The notes: generated by a model not told the origin, from the letters alone. A stretch of 64,000 nt of DNA from JBDIAG01 sp047974565 (GCA_047974565.1 JBKECN010000024.1:132550-196549), one strand, 5' to 3'; positions 26,321 to 35,633 are shown, numbered from the stretch's first letter. Numbers and translations: made by a program.

Positions 26321-27757
26321 CCGGCGACCACGAAGCGCGGGCAACACCCTGACCTGACCCAGCAGCCCGGCGGCCAGCCACAGCAGCCCCCCGAAGGCGG
26401 ACTTGTAGGTGTCGGTGAACACCAGTCCGGCGGCCAGCGCCACGAACAGGGCGGCACTGGCCGGGTCGACCCGTCCGGCCACCGCCCCCGCGGCCATCGA
26501 GACGGCCGCCAGGAACGTGGCAAGCAGCAGCAGTCCGCCGAAGAGCAGGCCCAGGGTGAGCATCGTCTCGAAGATGCCGCTGTCGACGTTCTGCAGTTGT
26601 GGGCCCGCGTCTGCGCCGAGTTGGGTGGCCAGGCCGGTGGCTCCCAGCCCCTCCCCCCACGGGGCGGCCACCAACTGGTCCGCCAGGGCACCTTGCAGCG
26701 ACATCCTCGACTGCAGGCTCTGATCCTGCGAGCCGTCGGCCACCGTGTTCTCCACCCGTCCGGCGATGGCGTCCACGACGGGCCCGCCGATCAGCAGGGT
26801 GAGCGAGACGATCGCGGCCGCCGACACCAGCAGCGGCACCAGCCGTACCCGCCTGGCCAGCACCAGCACCAGCAGGGCCACCAGATGCGCCACCCAGGCC
26901 GCGCGCACCAAGGAGAGCCCGAGCGCGATGTAGCCCACGGCCAGCACCGGCAGGGTCCAGGCGACCCGGCGGCGAGGGTCGCCGAGCACCAGGAGCAACA
27001 AGCCGGACAGGAAGTGCGCGAACGGGCCGGCGGTGTTCATCGTCGAGAAGATCCGGACCTGCGTCGCGACCGGCTGACCGACGGTGCTGATTCCCGAATC
27101 GAGGATCCACTGCTCGTCCCAGACCGGCAACAGGGCGAACTGGACGATGGCGTAGCCCCCGATCACCAGCACACCCCAGCGGGCCACCGGGAAGCAGGCC
27201 TGCAGGATTCGCTGGTTCTGCGGGTACATCAGCACGGCATAGCCGAGCACGAGGGGGGCGGCGAGTTCGACGGCGGCCGCGAACACCGCCGGTGCCCCGT
27301 ACCGGGCCAGTCCGAGAACCGTGCCGTAACCGATCCCCAGCACCATCGCACCGAAGAGCACGGCAATCGGCCGGCGCACCGTGACACCCCGCCACCTGCG
27401 CACCGCTACCAGCGCCATCAGGCTGGTCAGTGGTGCGCACAGCAGGACCGGACTCAGATCGTGATACGTGCTCTGCCAGTCGATCAGCCGCCGGGCCAGC
27501 GGAGCCAACATCCACAACCACAAGGTGAGCACGACCAGCCGGTCGACCTGGCAGCGCATCGCCAGGACCAGCCCGGCCGCCAGGCTGAGCGCCGGTGCGA
27601 GCCACACCGCAGCCGTACCTGAGACGAACGAGACCACCGTCGCCAGGCCGAGCACCCCCACGGCCATCGAGGTGCCGATTCTCGCGGTCCGGGTCGCGGC
27701 GCGACCCTCGTCGCCGGTCGCCACGCCGTCCGCCGGGAGCCAGCCCAGGACGCTCAT
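26279..27757 (-). CDS. O-antigen ligase / polymerase-like membrane protein
   Basis: A 492-residue polytopic protein with about twelve helices. The central extracytoplasmic portion between the helices (from VWDEQWILDSG through STMNTAGPFAHFLSGL) carries the pattern of a Wzy_C-type protein, and the second large loop contains QDQSLQSRMSLQGAL and PWGEGLGATG, matching the GxG region of O-antigen ligases. It differs clearly from the first family member at 5407-6747. It lies alone on the minus strand between plus-strand genes. One of the two presumably polymerises the repeat unit and the other may ligate the chain to a lipid or wall acceptor. Confidence 0.78.
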   Translation of the reverse strand: MSVLGWLPADGVATGDEGRAATRTARIGTSMAVGVLGLATVVSFVSGTAAVWLAPALSLAAGLVLAMRCQVDRLVVLTLWLWMLAPLARRLIDWQSTYHDLSPVLLCAPLTSLMALVAVRRWRGVTVRRPIAVLFGAMVLGIGYGTVLGLARYGAPAVFAAAVELAAPLVLGYAVLMYPQNQRILQACFPVARWGVLVIGGYAIVQFALLPVWDEQWILDSGISTVGQPVATQVRIFSTMNTAGPFAHFLSGLLLLVLGDPRRRVAWTLPVLAVGYIALGLSLVRAAWVAHLVALLVLVLARRVRLVPLLVSAAAIVSLTLLIGGPVVDAIAGRVENTVADGSQDQSLQSRMSLQGALADQLVAAPWGEGLGATGLATQLGADAGPQLQNVDSGIFETMLTLGLLFGGLLLLATFLAAVSMAAGAVAGRVDPASAALFVALAAGLVFTDTYKSAFGGLLWLAAGLLGQVRVLPALRGRRSGGGRQAASTPGG

Positions 27758-27894
27758 CGATCACCCACCGGTGGGCTCGAGGAGACGGTTGAACCCACTG
27801 CCACGATGACCGTCCGTGACACCGGCGCGGCAGACCCGGCAGCGAGAAGTCCCCGCTTCCAAGGAGACTGGCGGAACCTGGCGTCCGGATCGTT

Positions 27895-27923
27895 ACTCAA
27901 AGTGCTGATCGATCACTTTGAGT
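27895..27923. promoter_or_regulatory. 10-bp inverted repeat, candidate operator
   Basis: Perfect arms ACTCAAAGTG and CACTTTGAGT flank a 9-base centre, 46-74 bases upstream of the secreted glycosidase start at 27969 and in the gap between divergent genes. Low GC and perfect symmetry make a transcription-factor site more likely than a terminator. No matching copy was noticed elsewhere in the window. Confidence 0.5.
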
Positions 27924-27968
27924 GTGATTGCGGTTACCGAGCGTGGCATCTCCACCGATGTCCATCTC

Positions 27969-29660
27969 ATGACCCCCTTGATCCGCCGTATCGCAACCCT
28001 TGCGGTGCTGGCACCCTTCGCAGGCGCGAGCCTGCTGGTGGCTCCCGCCACCGCCGCACCGCTGTCCTCCACCACCGCCTCGTCCTTCCAGACGATCACT
28101 CCCGTACCCGCCGACTCGATCGTCGACGGCTTCGGCGTCGGCCTGCACACCAACCAGAGCACCGGGCCGTACACCCAGACCACCCAGCTCGCCGAGGCGC
28201 TCAGCGACCTGGGCGTCCGCCACGTGCGCGACCGACTCTATGTCAACAGCCCCACTCAGTACGACAGGCTCAGGACCCTGGGTGAGGAGGGGATCGGCCT
28301 CAACCTGATCACCGGCAATCCACTCAACCAGGGCGGCAGCCCCGCTCAACTCGTGTCCACCGCCCAGGCCGAACTCGGCGCCCAGGTCGAGTCCTTCGAG
28401 GGCGCCAACGAATGGAACCTGACCGGCCGCACGAACTGGGCCGACGAGCTCCGCACCCACCAGCGCGCGGTGTACTCCGCGGTGAAGTCGAACCCCACAT
28501 ACGCCTATACCCCGGTGCTCGCCCCCGCCCTGGGCCGACGAGAGGGGCGCGCCGACCTCGGCGACATCTCCTCGATCTCCGACTTCGGCAACAACCACCT
28601 GTACCCGGGCGGCAAGGAACCCACCTGGTTCATGGACTCCGAACTGTCCAACGAGCAGATCGTCGTGCCGGGCAAGCCGACGTACATCACCGAGACCGGC
28701 TACCACAACGCCTTGCAGACCTCCTCGACCCACCTGCCCGCGCCCGAGGACGTGGTCGCGGACTACATGCCGCGGCTCCTGCTCGAGTACTACAGCCGGG
28801 GTGTGCCCCGCACGTACTTCTACGAGTTCGCCGACGAGGGCGTCAACACCACCGACCACGAGGACAACTTCGGCCTGGTCCGGATGGACTACAGCCGCAA
28901 GCCGGCCTTCGACTCGATGCAGTACCTGCTCTCGACGATGAGCGACCCCGGCGGCAGCCCGCGACTTGAGCCGCTGCGACTGTCGGTCTCTGCCGACCAG
29001 CCGGTGCAGTACCTGCTCACTCGCAAGAGCGATGGCAGTTACCTGCTGGCGCTGTGGCGGCGGACGCAGGCTTGGGACTTCAAGAACCGCACCCCGATGA
29101 CGGTCTCCAGCATTCCGGTGACCGTGGATCTGGCCGACACCTTCGGCGTCACGGTCGGATCGGTGGGTACCCAACGCACCGTCGCCACCAGTGCCTCGAC
29201 GTCCAGCGTGCGCCTGGACCTGGGCAACGCGATGCAGATCGTCACGCTCACCCCGAAGCCGGAGCAGCCGGTCGCGATCACCGAGGTCGGCGAACTCTCC
29301 GGACGCACCATGAAGGCCTGGCAGATCGCCGGGACGGCGACCCCGAACTCGACGATCACCGCGGTCGCCGAAGCCTCGGGACGCAGCATCACCGGCACCA
29401 CGAAGGCGAACGCCGACGGAACCTGGCAACTCAGCCTGGACGCCTGGCGGCTGCCCTTCGGCCCGGTCACGCTCACCGTCAGGGCGGTGTCCCCCTCCTC
29501 GGTGGTCAGCGTCGCGACGACCAGCACCGTCAAGGTCCGGCTCGTATCCTCGAGCCGGTTCGAGCCCAAGGTCGGGAGCATCCTGAGCGGGGCCCGAGCC
29601 GACGCTGGCCCGGCCCTGGTGGGCCAGGCCAGACGGCTGGGAACGGCCGGTGACGGCTGA
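27969..29660 (+). CDS. Secreted GH39/GH5-like glycoside hydrolase with C-terminal Ig-like domain
   Basis: A 563-residue secreted protein. The signal peptide spans residues 1-29 (basic start, LAVLAPFAGASLLVAPATA). Residues about 45-330 are a clan-A (beta/alpha)8 barrel: FEGANEWN supplies the Asn-Glu acid/base pair and YITETGY the nucleophile Glu. A beta-rich domain follows (about 330-440), then an Ig/BIG-like domain from PVAITEVGELSG to TVRAVSPSS. The ATG at 27969 is chosen because the signal peptide starts there; a TTG at 27918 would add 17 residues. Family substrate range includes xylosides and other plant or microbial glycans; here the locus polysaccharide is the likely substrate. Paralogous to 34215-35546. 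Confidence 0.78.
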   Translation: MTPLIRRIATLAVLAPFAGASLLVAPATAAPLSSTTASSFQTITPVPADSIVDGFGVGLHTNQSTGPYTQTTQLAEALSDLGVRHVRDRLYVNSPTQYDRLRTLGEEGIGLNLITGNPLNQGGSPAQLVSTAQAELGAQVESFEGANEWNLTGRTNWADELRTHQRAVYSAVKSNPTYAYTPVLAPALGRREGRADLGDISSISDFGNNHLYPGGKEPTWFMDSELSNEQIVVPGKPTYITETGYHNALQTSSTHLPAPEDVVADYMPRLLLEYYSRGVPRTYFYEFADEGVNTTDHEDNFGLVRMDYSRKPAFDSMQYLLSTMSDPGGSPRLEPLRLSVSADQPVQYLLTRKSDGSYLLALWRRTQAWDFKNRTPMTVSSIPVTVDLADTFGVTVGSVGTQRTVATSASTSSVRLDLGNAMQIVTLTPKPEQPVAITEVGELSGRTMKAWQIAGTATPNSTITAVAEASGRSITGTTKANADGTWQLSLDAWRLPFGPVTLTVRAVSPSSVVSVATTSTVKVRLVSSSRFEPKVGSILSGARADAGPALVGQARRLGTAGDG

Positions 29661-29706
29661 TCCGCTCAGGCAGGCCGCGGGCTCACCGTCGGCACCTGGC
29701 AGGCAA

Positions 29707-32286
29707 TCAATGCACCGTCACCTCCGGGGAGAGTCGGCTACGGCCGAAGGGCTGATCGCCCGACCGGGCCACATCGGCCTGGTAGGCAGCGGTCTGAGTG
29801 GGGATGAAGGTCATCCGGTAGGCGCCATCGGCATCGGTGATGATCGGGGTCCCCTGCATCGTCCGCTCGCCGTCCACCACCTGGTAGATCGAGACGGTGC
29901 GATCGGCCAGAGGCTCCCCGGTGCTCTTGGACGTCACCGTCCCGTTCACAGTCAGCGGCGAACCCGCCGACAACGAGGTCGAACTCACCCACAGGGTCAC
30001 CGCCGAGATGATCTGGGTCCGCACCCTCACCTCGGCGGGTGGCCCCAGGGCCACGGACGTGCGCGGCGAGATGGTGAGCCGATACTCGGTGTCGTCGGCC
30101 AGGTCTGAGGCGGTCCAGCTGGTGGCTGAGGCGCCGAGTTCGGCGCTGACCGGTTCACCCCCCGATTGCGAGGCCTCCTCCACCGTGGCCACGTAGCCGG
30201 TCAGGGTGCCGGCCCCGAGGGTCGTGGGTGCGGTGAAGTCCACCGTCACCGAACGGTTCGTCGACGACTGCCCGGTGATCGTCACCGGTCCCGGTGGGGT
30301 GGCCGCTGCGGAGCCGACGAAGAGCACCTGCGAGCGCCAGTCGACACCGTCCACGGACGGTCCACCGATCCTGGTGGCGGCGCCGAGGGTGTGGCCGTCG
30401 AAGGGCTGGCGGTACAGGTCGCCGGTGGCCTGGGCGGCGTAGAACAGGTACCCGTCCGCCCAGGTACCGCCGGACATCCTCGGCAGGTCCACCCCCGACA
30501 GCACGGTGTCCAGCGGATGGGTGATGCCGGTCTCGGCCTCCAGCGGACGCCGATGCAGCCGGTCGTCCCCGCCCACCGTGTAGTACAGGTCCTTGCCGAT
30601 GACGAACATCGACCGCAGGTCGGGCATCTGGGCGTGGAAGGTGCTCGCCAGGCCGCGGTAGGTGGGCCCACCCCGCACTCCGGTCAGGACGTCGGACCAG
30701 TACGGGTCGTTGTAGGGGTCCAGCAGCCAGTCGCCGGCGACCGTGCCGCCGACGTAGCTGCGGCGGTGCAAGGTGCCGTCGGCCATGGCCAGGTAGAGAT
30801 AGTCGCCGAGTTGGACTGCACCCCGGATCTGGCTGCCGCCGTCCAGCGTCCCGGACGAGGCCGATGTGGCGCCGCCCGAGGTGCTCACCGAGTAGGTGTC
30901 CAGCGTGTCCGAGCCGGCGCTGACCCGGTTGAGCGTGCCGGGCAGCGACGCGGTTGCGAATGGGCGCGGAGCCTGTCCTCCCGCCAGCGGGATGGAGGTG
31001 AGCCGAGGGGTGTACTGCTCGCGGTTGCCGAACCAGTTGTTGTCGGTGCCCAGGATCAGTTCGCGGTCGGTGGCCAGGATCGCGAAGACCCCCTTGTCCC
31101 GGGGATGACGTCCCGGGTTCCACACCATCGGCAGGCCAGTGTCGGGGTCGAGGGCCGCGATGCCGGGCCTGGGTACCGAGCCTTCGCGCGGACGGTCGAC
31201 ACCCAGGGCGTTGTTCATCCACCGGAAGTGTCCGCCGATGTAGATCGCGGTGGCACCGGCGCTCACCGAGAAGATGGAGTCGCCGCCGGTGCTGGCCAGC
31301 CAGGTGGGCTCGCCGCCCTCGGAGTCGGTCTCGAAGCGCACCAAGGCGTCGCAGGCGTCGACGTTTCCGCCGCCGGTCGAGCCGACCACGAAGTAGCTGC
31401 CGTCGGGTGAGAAGTCCACGTCGCGGACCCAGTAGTCGAAGGACCGGGAGTAGCACGGTGCGGTGAACCAGGAGGTGGACCATTGGGACCGCAGCCTGGC
31501 GACGCCGTCGACGAGGTCGGCGACGGCGACCTGGTCGTGGGTCTGGCCGTTCACGGTCCGGAAGTTGCCGATCGCCACCAGCCGGGTGCCCTGCGGGTTG
31601 ACCGCCATCCGGGTCACCGCCACGGGTTGGCACTTGGCGCCGGCCACCCGACCGCAGTTGTGGTTGTCGGTGAAGGCCAGGTCGGTGGTGTGATCCACGG
31701 CGCCGGTGGTGGCGTCGAGGGCGGCGAATCGCACGTGCGCCACCCCGCCCACGGCGGTGAAGCTGCCGCCGATGTACAGCCGGTCGCCCGAGCGCACCAG
31801 GGTCCGCACGGTGCCGTTGATGGTCGGGGCGGTGAAGCCGGGCACGGGTCGCCCGGTGGTGGTGTCGAGCAGTGCCAGGCGCGTCGCGCGCCGGCCGTCG
31901 ATGAAGGTGAAGGCCCCACCGACGTAGACCGTGCCGGGCGTGGGTCCGGCGGCCAGCGCCCAGACCCGGCGGTTGGGGATCGGCCGGAACCCCGGGATGA
32001 GCTGGTTGGTTCTGCGGTCGTAGGCGCCGAGGTAGGTCATCGGCAGGTCCTGATCGCCGCCGCGCTCGCGGACCTGGGTGAAGGAGCCCCCGAAGACGAT
32101 GGTGTCGCCGTCCTGGGCCAGGGCCTGGATGTCTCCGTCCAGGATCTCGGGGGTGCCCTCGTCGGCAGCGGTGGCCACCAGGGTCTGCTGTGACACGGTG
32201 GCCGCGGTCGCACCGGTGGGCGCGACAAGAAGCAACAACATCATTAATCCGACGAATCTGCTCAATACAGACATAAGGCTTTTCAT
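29707..32286 (-). CDS. Large secreted beta-propeller, FnIII and Ig-like protein
   Basis: An 859-residue secreted protein with a signal peptide at 1-29 (LMMLLLLVAPTGATAA). Residues about 40-640 form repeated blades with the pattern VYVGGAFT / LYIGGSFTAVGG / VVGSTGGG, characteristic of bacterial propellers of the DUF5122 type. A FnIII domain is at about 670-765 (PGPVTITGQSS to RVRTQ), and an Ig-like bacterial surface domain at 770-859 (SLSAGSPLTVNGTVTSK). No LPXTG or helix follows, so it is released or held by glycan contact. It lies between the two glycosidase paralogues. GGGGTGG precedes the ATG. Role unknown; probably surface adhesion or glycan handling. Confidence 0.7.
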   Translation of the reverse strand: MKSLMSVLSRFVGLMMLLLLVAPTGATAATVSQQTLVATAADEGTPEILDGDIQALAQDGDTIVFGGSFTQVRERGGDQDLPMTYLGAYDRRTNQLIPGFRPIPNRRVWALAAGPTPGTVYVGGAFTFIDGRRATRLALLDTTTGRPVPGFTAPTINGTVRTLVRSGDRLYIGGSFTAVGGVAHVRFAALDATTGAVDHTTDLAFTDNHNCGRVAGAKCQPVAVTRMAVNPQGTRLVAIGNFRTVNGQTHDQVAVADLVDGVARLRSQWSTSWFTAPCYSRSFDYWVRDVDFSPDGSYFVVGSTGGGNVDACDALVRFETDSEGGEPTWLASTGGDSIFSVSAGATAIYIGGHFRWMNNALGVDRPREGSVPRPGIAALDPDTGLPMVWNPGRHPRDKGVFAILATDRELILGTDNNWFGNREQYTPRLTSIPLAGGQAPRPFATASLPGTLNRVSAGSDTLDTYSVSTSGGATSASSGTLDGGSQIRGAVQLGDYLYLAMADGTLHRRSYVGGTVAGDWLLDPYNDPYWSDVLTGVRGGPTYRGLASTFHAQMPDLRSMFVIGKDLYYTVGGDDRLHRRPLEAETGITHPLDTVLSGVDLPRMSGGTWADGYLFYAAQATGDLYRQPFDGHTLGAATRIGGPSVDGVDWRSQVLFVGSAAATPPGPVTITGQSSTNRSVTVDFTAPTTLGAGTLTGYVATVEEASQSGGEPVSAELGASATSWTASDLADDTEYRLTISPRTSVALGPPAEVRVRTQIISAVTLWVSSTSLSAGSPLTVNGTVTSKSTGEPLADRTVSIYQVVDGERTMQGTPIITDADGAYRMTFIPTQTAAYQADVARSGDQPFGRSRLSPEVTVH

Positions 32287-32474
32287 ATGCCACCCCTGCT
32301 CGATACCAACAAGGGTCCTGCGGCCCCCCGGAGCTCAATCCCCTTGATCCCGACACTCCATTATCTACGGTGAGTTACCATCTGTCCGAATATTCAGCCA
32401 AACAGCCTATCGTCCCGTTACACGGCTTTCGAAATCTTCACTGACAGTCAGCAGGCATCCCGTACCATGGCGAC

Positions 32475-34151
32475 ATGGACGACGCGGATCAATCCGTGCG
32501 TTTCGACCAAGCCCGGTGGGTCTCCCTGGCTCGACGGCAGTGGCTGGTCGTTGCGCTCATGGTGGTGCTCGGAGGTGCCCTCGGCGCGTCCTGGCAGTTG
32601 AGCGCCCCCGAGCGCTACCAGGCCAGCGCCGCGGTGAGCCTGGCCCGCGAGCCGGGCGCGAGCCAGCAGTCCGCGGCGCGGATCGCGGCCAACGAGTTGG
32701 CGCTGCTGTCCAGTCGCACCCGCCTGGACACCGCCGCCCCGGCGGGGGCGAACACCTCCGTGCAGGTCACCGCGGTCGAGGGCAGCGATATCGCCACGGT
32801 CCGCGCGTCCGCGGACGACCCGACAGCCGCGCAGCAGGCAGTGTCCGACGTGGTCGACTCCTACCTGGCCGAACGCACCACAGCCCAGCAGCAGCTCACC
32901 GAGCAGGCTCGCGCCGTGCTGGTCGCGCGGCTGGCCGAACTGGACGCCCAGATCGCCGCTGGCCCGACGGACGAGGACCGGCGCGCCCTGCTGGCCGAGC
33001 GCACGGACACCCGCACCAAGCTCACCACCCTCGATCAGGACGCCGCCTCAGCCACCAGCGCCCCCTATCTGATCAGCTCGACTCCGGCGACCCCGCGCAC
33101 CGGCTCCCCGCTCACCGCGACCCTGGCCGGGCTGCTTGCCGGCCTGATCGTCGGGGTCCTGGTCGCCCTCGGGCTGGATGCACGCTTCGCCCGGTTCCGC
33201 GGACGTCCTGGCGAGGTGGCACCCGGTCTGCCGGTGATGTCGATCCGTCGGCTCGTGCCGGGGTGGGCAGACCTGGCCCGCTCCGACCGGGACACCTACC
33301 AGACCTTGGCCAACCAGCTGATCGCCGGGCCCGAAGGCCCTGCCGCCCGCACCGCGATCGTCCCGATGGACGGCCTGACGGGAGCGGCCCAGTTCACCAG
33401 CCATCTGGCCGAGGTGCTCGGCTACTGCGGCGCCGCCCCCGTGGTGGCCGATCTGGTCTCCACCCGGGTTCCGGTAGGTGCCCAGAGCCGACGGGTGAGC
33501 CTGGTGGCCCTGCCCGCTCGCGAGCAGTTGGCCCGGATCCGCGATGAGGCCGAGCGAGGCGGCGCGGACGTGGTGATCCTGGTCGAGGCCGGGCCGGTGG
33601 GCAGCCCATCGCAGATCACCGCATCCCGGGTGACCCATCACGTGGTGCTGCTGGCTCCGGCCGGTCGCTACACCTTGCGGGTCGTGCGCCGCACCGTGGC
33701 TGACCTCGCCAGGCATGGCGTCGTCGTGCTGGCGATCGTCTGCCTGCCGGCCGGAGCCGGTTCCAGCCAGTCGCACCGGCGAGGCGACCGGCTGTCCGAG
33801 GAGCCCGCCGACCGCGAGAGCGGACTGGCCTCGGGGGGTGATGGCCACCTTGGGGCGGGCTCCCAGCCTCAGAGCACCCAGGATCAGAGCACCCAGGATC
33901 AGGCAACCCAGGATCAGGCGCCCCAGGTTCGTTTCAGCACGCGGGCGAATGCCGAGCACCTCCGCGGGGGTGGCGATGGTGTCGACCGGCTCGGAGCCCG
34001 GGACGGGATGCCCACCGGGATCATTGCGGACAAACGGCCCCGGACTCGAAGCGCCAACGGTTCTCCGCCTACCCGGATCCTGTCCAGCGGCGTGCCGGCG
34101 CACGGAAACGGTGCCCACGCCCGGGCCGCCGATCCCGATGTCCGGGGATGA
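32475..34151 (+). CDS. Wzz domain fused to P-loop-less BY-kinase-like domain
   Basis: A 558-residue protein. Residues 18-42 and about 212-235 are membrane helices flanking a Wzz-like extracytoplasmic domain (ERYQASAAVSLAR). The cytoplasmic part (about 255-430) follows the layout of bacterial tyrosine kinases: RSDRDTYQTLANQLI, then AIVPMDGLTGAAQFTSHLAE where a Walker A loop should be, then GADVVILVEAGP and HVVLLAPAGRY in place of Walker B and the following strand. The P-loop Gly-Lys-Ser/Thr is missing and the usual Tyr-rich tail is absent, replaced by a Gln/Asp repeat and disordered tail. Probably a co-polymerase with an inactive regulatory domain. Confidence 0.72.
   Translation: MDDADQSVRFDQARWVSLARRQWLVVALMVVLGGALGASWQLSAPERYQASAAVSLAREPGASQQSAARIAANELALLSSRTRLDTAAPAGANTSVQVTAVEGSDIATVRASADDPTAAQQAVSDVVDSYLAERTTAQQQLTEQARAVLVARLAELDAQIAAGPTDEDRRALLAERTDTRTKLTTLDQDAASATSAPYLISSTPATPRTGSPLTATLAGLLAGLIVGVLVALGLDARFARFRGRPGEVAPGLPVMSIRRLVPGWADLARSDRDTYQTLANQLIAGPEGPAARTAIVPMDGLTGAAQFTSHLAEVLGYCGAAPVVADLVSTRVPVGAQSRRVSLVALPAREQLARIRDEAERGGADVVILVEAGPVGSPSQITASRVTHHVVLLAPAGRYTLRVVRRTVADLARHGVVVLAIVCLPAGAGSSQSHRRGDRLSEEPADRESGLASGGDGHLGAGSQPQSTQDQSTQDQATQDQAPQVRFSTRANAEHLRGGGDGVDRLGARDGMPTGIIADKRPRTRSANGSPPTRILSSGVPAHGNGAHARAADPDVRG
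33873..33926 (+). repeat. 15-bp tandem repeat encoding TQDQ
   Basis: Three in-frame 15-bp units (Ser/Ala-Thr-Gln-Asp-Gln) and the start of a fourth lie in the cytoplasmic tail of the Wzz/kinase-like protein. The units are nearly identical at the DNA level, so the length may vary among strains. Confidence 0.8.
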
Positions 34152-34214
34152 GCCCGGCCGCGGCAAGGTCACGTTCGGCGACGCGCCGCTCACCCACCGC
34201 GATGGTCCGGCCCG

Positions 34215-35546
34215 ATGAGTTCCTCGGGGGGCGCCAGCCGTCGGCCACTGTGGTTCAGCCTCGCGACGGTGGCGGTGATCGGCGCGGTCGCGGGCGGATT
34301 GGTGATCGGTCAGAGCCTTGATCGCCCCGACCCGGTGACGCCGCCGACCGGCACCCCGCTACCCACCCGCTCGGTCGAGGACTTCGTCGGCTCGGTGGGG
34401 GTGAACGTCCACCTGTCCTACCGCGACACCGGGTACCGGGATGGCCGGGCGGTGGTCGCTGCGGTGGACGAGTTGTGCATTTCGCACGTCCGGGACAATC
34501 TCGCGGCCCGGCCGGGCGCGAACCTACCGGCCACCTATCGACAACTCGCCGACCACGGCATCGACGTCGATCTTGTGGTCGGCTCCCCCGGCGCCCAGGA
34601 ACGGCTGCCCGAGCCGACCGCCGCGCTGGACTGGATCCGGGAGAACGACCTGGCCCCCACCCCGGTGGCCGCCATCGAGGGACCGAACGAGTGGGACCAG
34701 CGAGGCGGCACCGACTGGGCGGACGAGGTTGTCGACTACCAGCAAAGCCTGGCCTCCGAGGTGCGCTCGCAGGGCCCGTCGGGGGTCACCCTCGTCGCGC
34801 CCAGCACCTCCCGCACCGACCGGCGCTCCCAGTTGGGAGACCTGTCCACGGTCACCGATGTGGCCTCCAATCACGACTACCCGGACGCCGGACCACCGGA
34901 TGTTCCCAGCGGTCGGCAGTTGGAGCACGCCCGCGGCCTCGTGGGGGACAAACCGGTCTGGGTCACCGAGACCGGCTATCAGACCAGCGGGCAGACCCAG
35001 AACGGACAACCGCCGGTCACCCCCCATCAGCAGGCCGTGTACCTGCCGAGGCTGGTGGCCTCCAGTTTCGCCGCCGGCGTGGAACGCACCTACCTCTACG
35101 AGCTGCTGGACGATCCGACCGGGAGCGACCGGCAGTTGCAGTTCGGCCTGATGTCCGCCGACTTCGACCCCAAGCCGGCCTACTCGGCCATGTCGCGGCT
35201 GCTTTGCACGCTGCGAGAGGGCACTTCCGGCGGCCCGGCCGATCCAGCCGACGCGCCCGACATCTGGATTGACCCGGTGCCTGCCGGCGTGTCCACCCTC
35301 GCATTGACCGGGGCCGACGGGTCGGCGTGGCTGCTGAGCTGGCGAACCGAGGCGGCCGGGCGTGACGCCGACGGCTCGGATGCCGCCACCGTGCCCGTCC
35401 AGTTCACGATGGACCGTGAGGTCACGGTGCGCAGTCTCGACGTCACCAGCAACACCACCACGACCGAGGTGCGGGTGCCCGCCGGTAGCCCGCATCGGAT
35501 CGACCTGGGGGAAGGATTGGTGCTGACCAGCCTCAGCCCGGCCTGA
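34215..35546 (+). CDS. Membrane-anchored GH39-like glycoside hydrolase
   Basis: A 443-residue protein with an N-terminal signal-anchor (PLWFSLATVAVIGAVAGGLVIG, residues 11-32) and a Thr/Pro spacer. The barrel has VGVNVHLSYRD near 58, IEGPNEWDQRGG (acid/base Glu) near 156 and VWVTETGYQ (nucleophile Glu) near 250. It is a paralogue of 27969-29660: both have GxN-H on the first strand, NEW and TETGY, and similar loops, but this copy lacks the C-terminal Ig-like domain and keeps its membrane anchor. Translation follows the Wzz/kinase-like gene after 63 bases. Likely trims or cleaves the exported polysaccharide at the cell surface. Confidence 0.76.
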   Translation: MSSSGGASRRPLWFSLATVAVIGAVAGGLVIGQSLDRPDPVTPPTGTPLPTRSVEDFVGSVGVNVHLSYRDTGYRDGRAVVAAVDELCISHVRDNLAARPGANLPATYRQLADHGIDVDLVVGSPGAQERLPEPTAALDWIRENDLAPTPVAAIEGPNEWDQRGGTDWADEVVDYQQSLASEVRSQGPSGVTLVAPSTSRTDRRSQLGDLSTVTDVASNHDYPDAGPPDVPSGRQLEHARGLVGDKPVWVTETGYQTSGQTQNGQPPVTPHQQAVYLPRLVASSFAAGVERTYLYELLDDPTGSDRQLQFGLMSADFDPKPAYSAMSRLLCTLREGTSGGPADPADAPDIWIDPVPAGVSTLALTGADGSAWLLSWRTEAAGRDADGSDAATVPVQFTMDREVTVRSLDVTSNTTTTEVRVPAGSPHRIDLGEGLVLTSLSPA

Positions 35547-35633
35547 CCAGAACCGCCGACCGCGACACGCCACGCTGAGGGCATCCCCCGACGGGTCCCT
35601 CGTTCCGTAACGGTCGGCACGCATCATGGGTGG

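Noticed and set aside
32344..32371. Promoter TTGATC-16-TACGGT for the Wzz/kinase-like gene
   Set aside because: The spacing is workable, but the site is more than 100 bases before the start, the hexamers are moderate, and other AT-rich options exist nearby; not strong enough to list as a feature.
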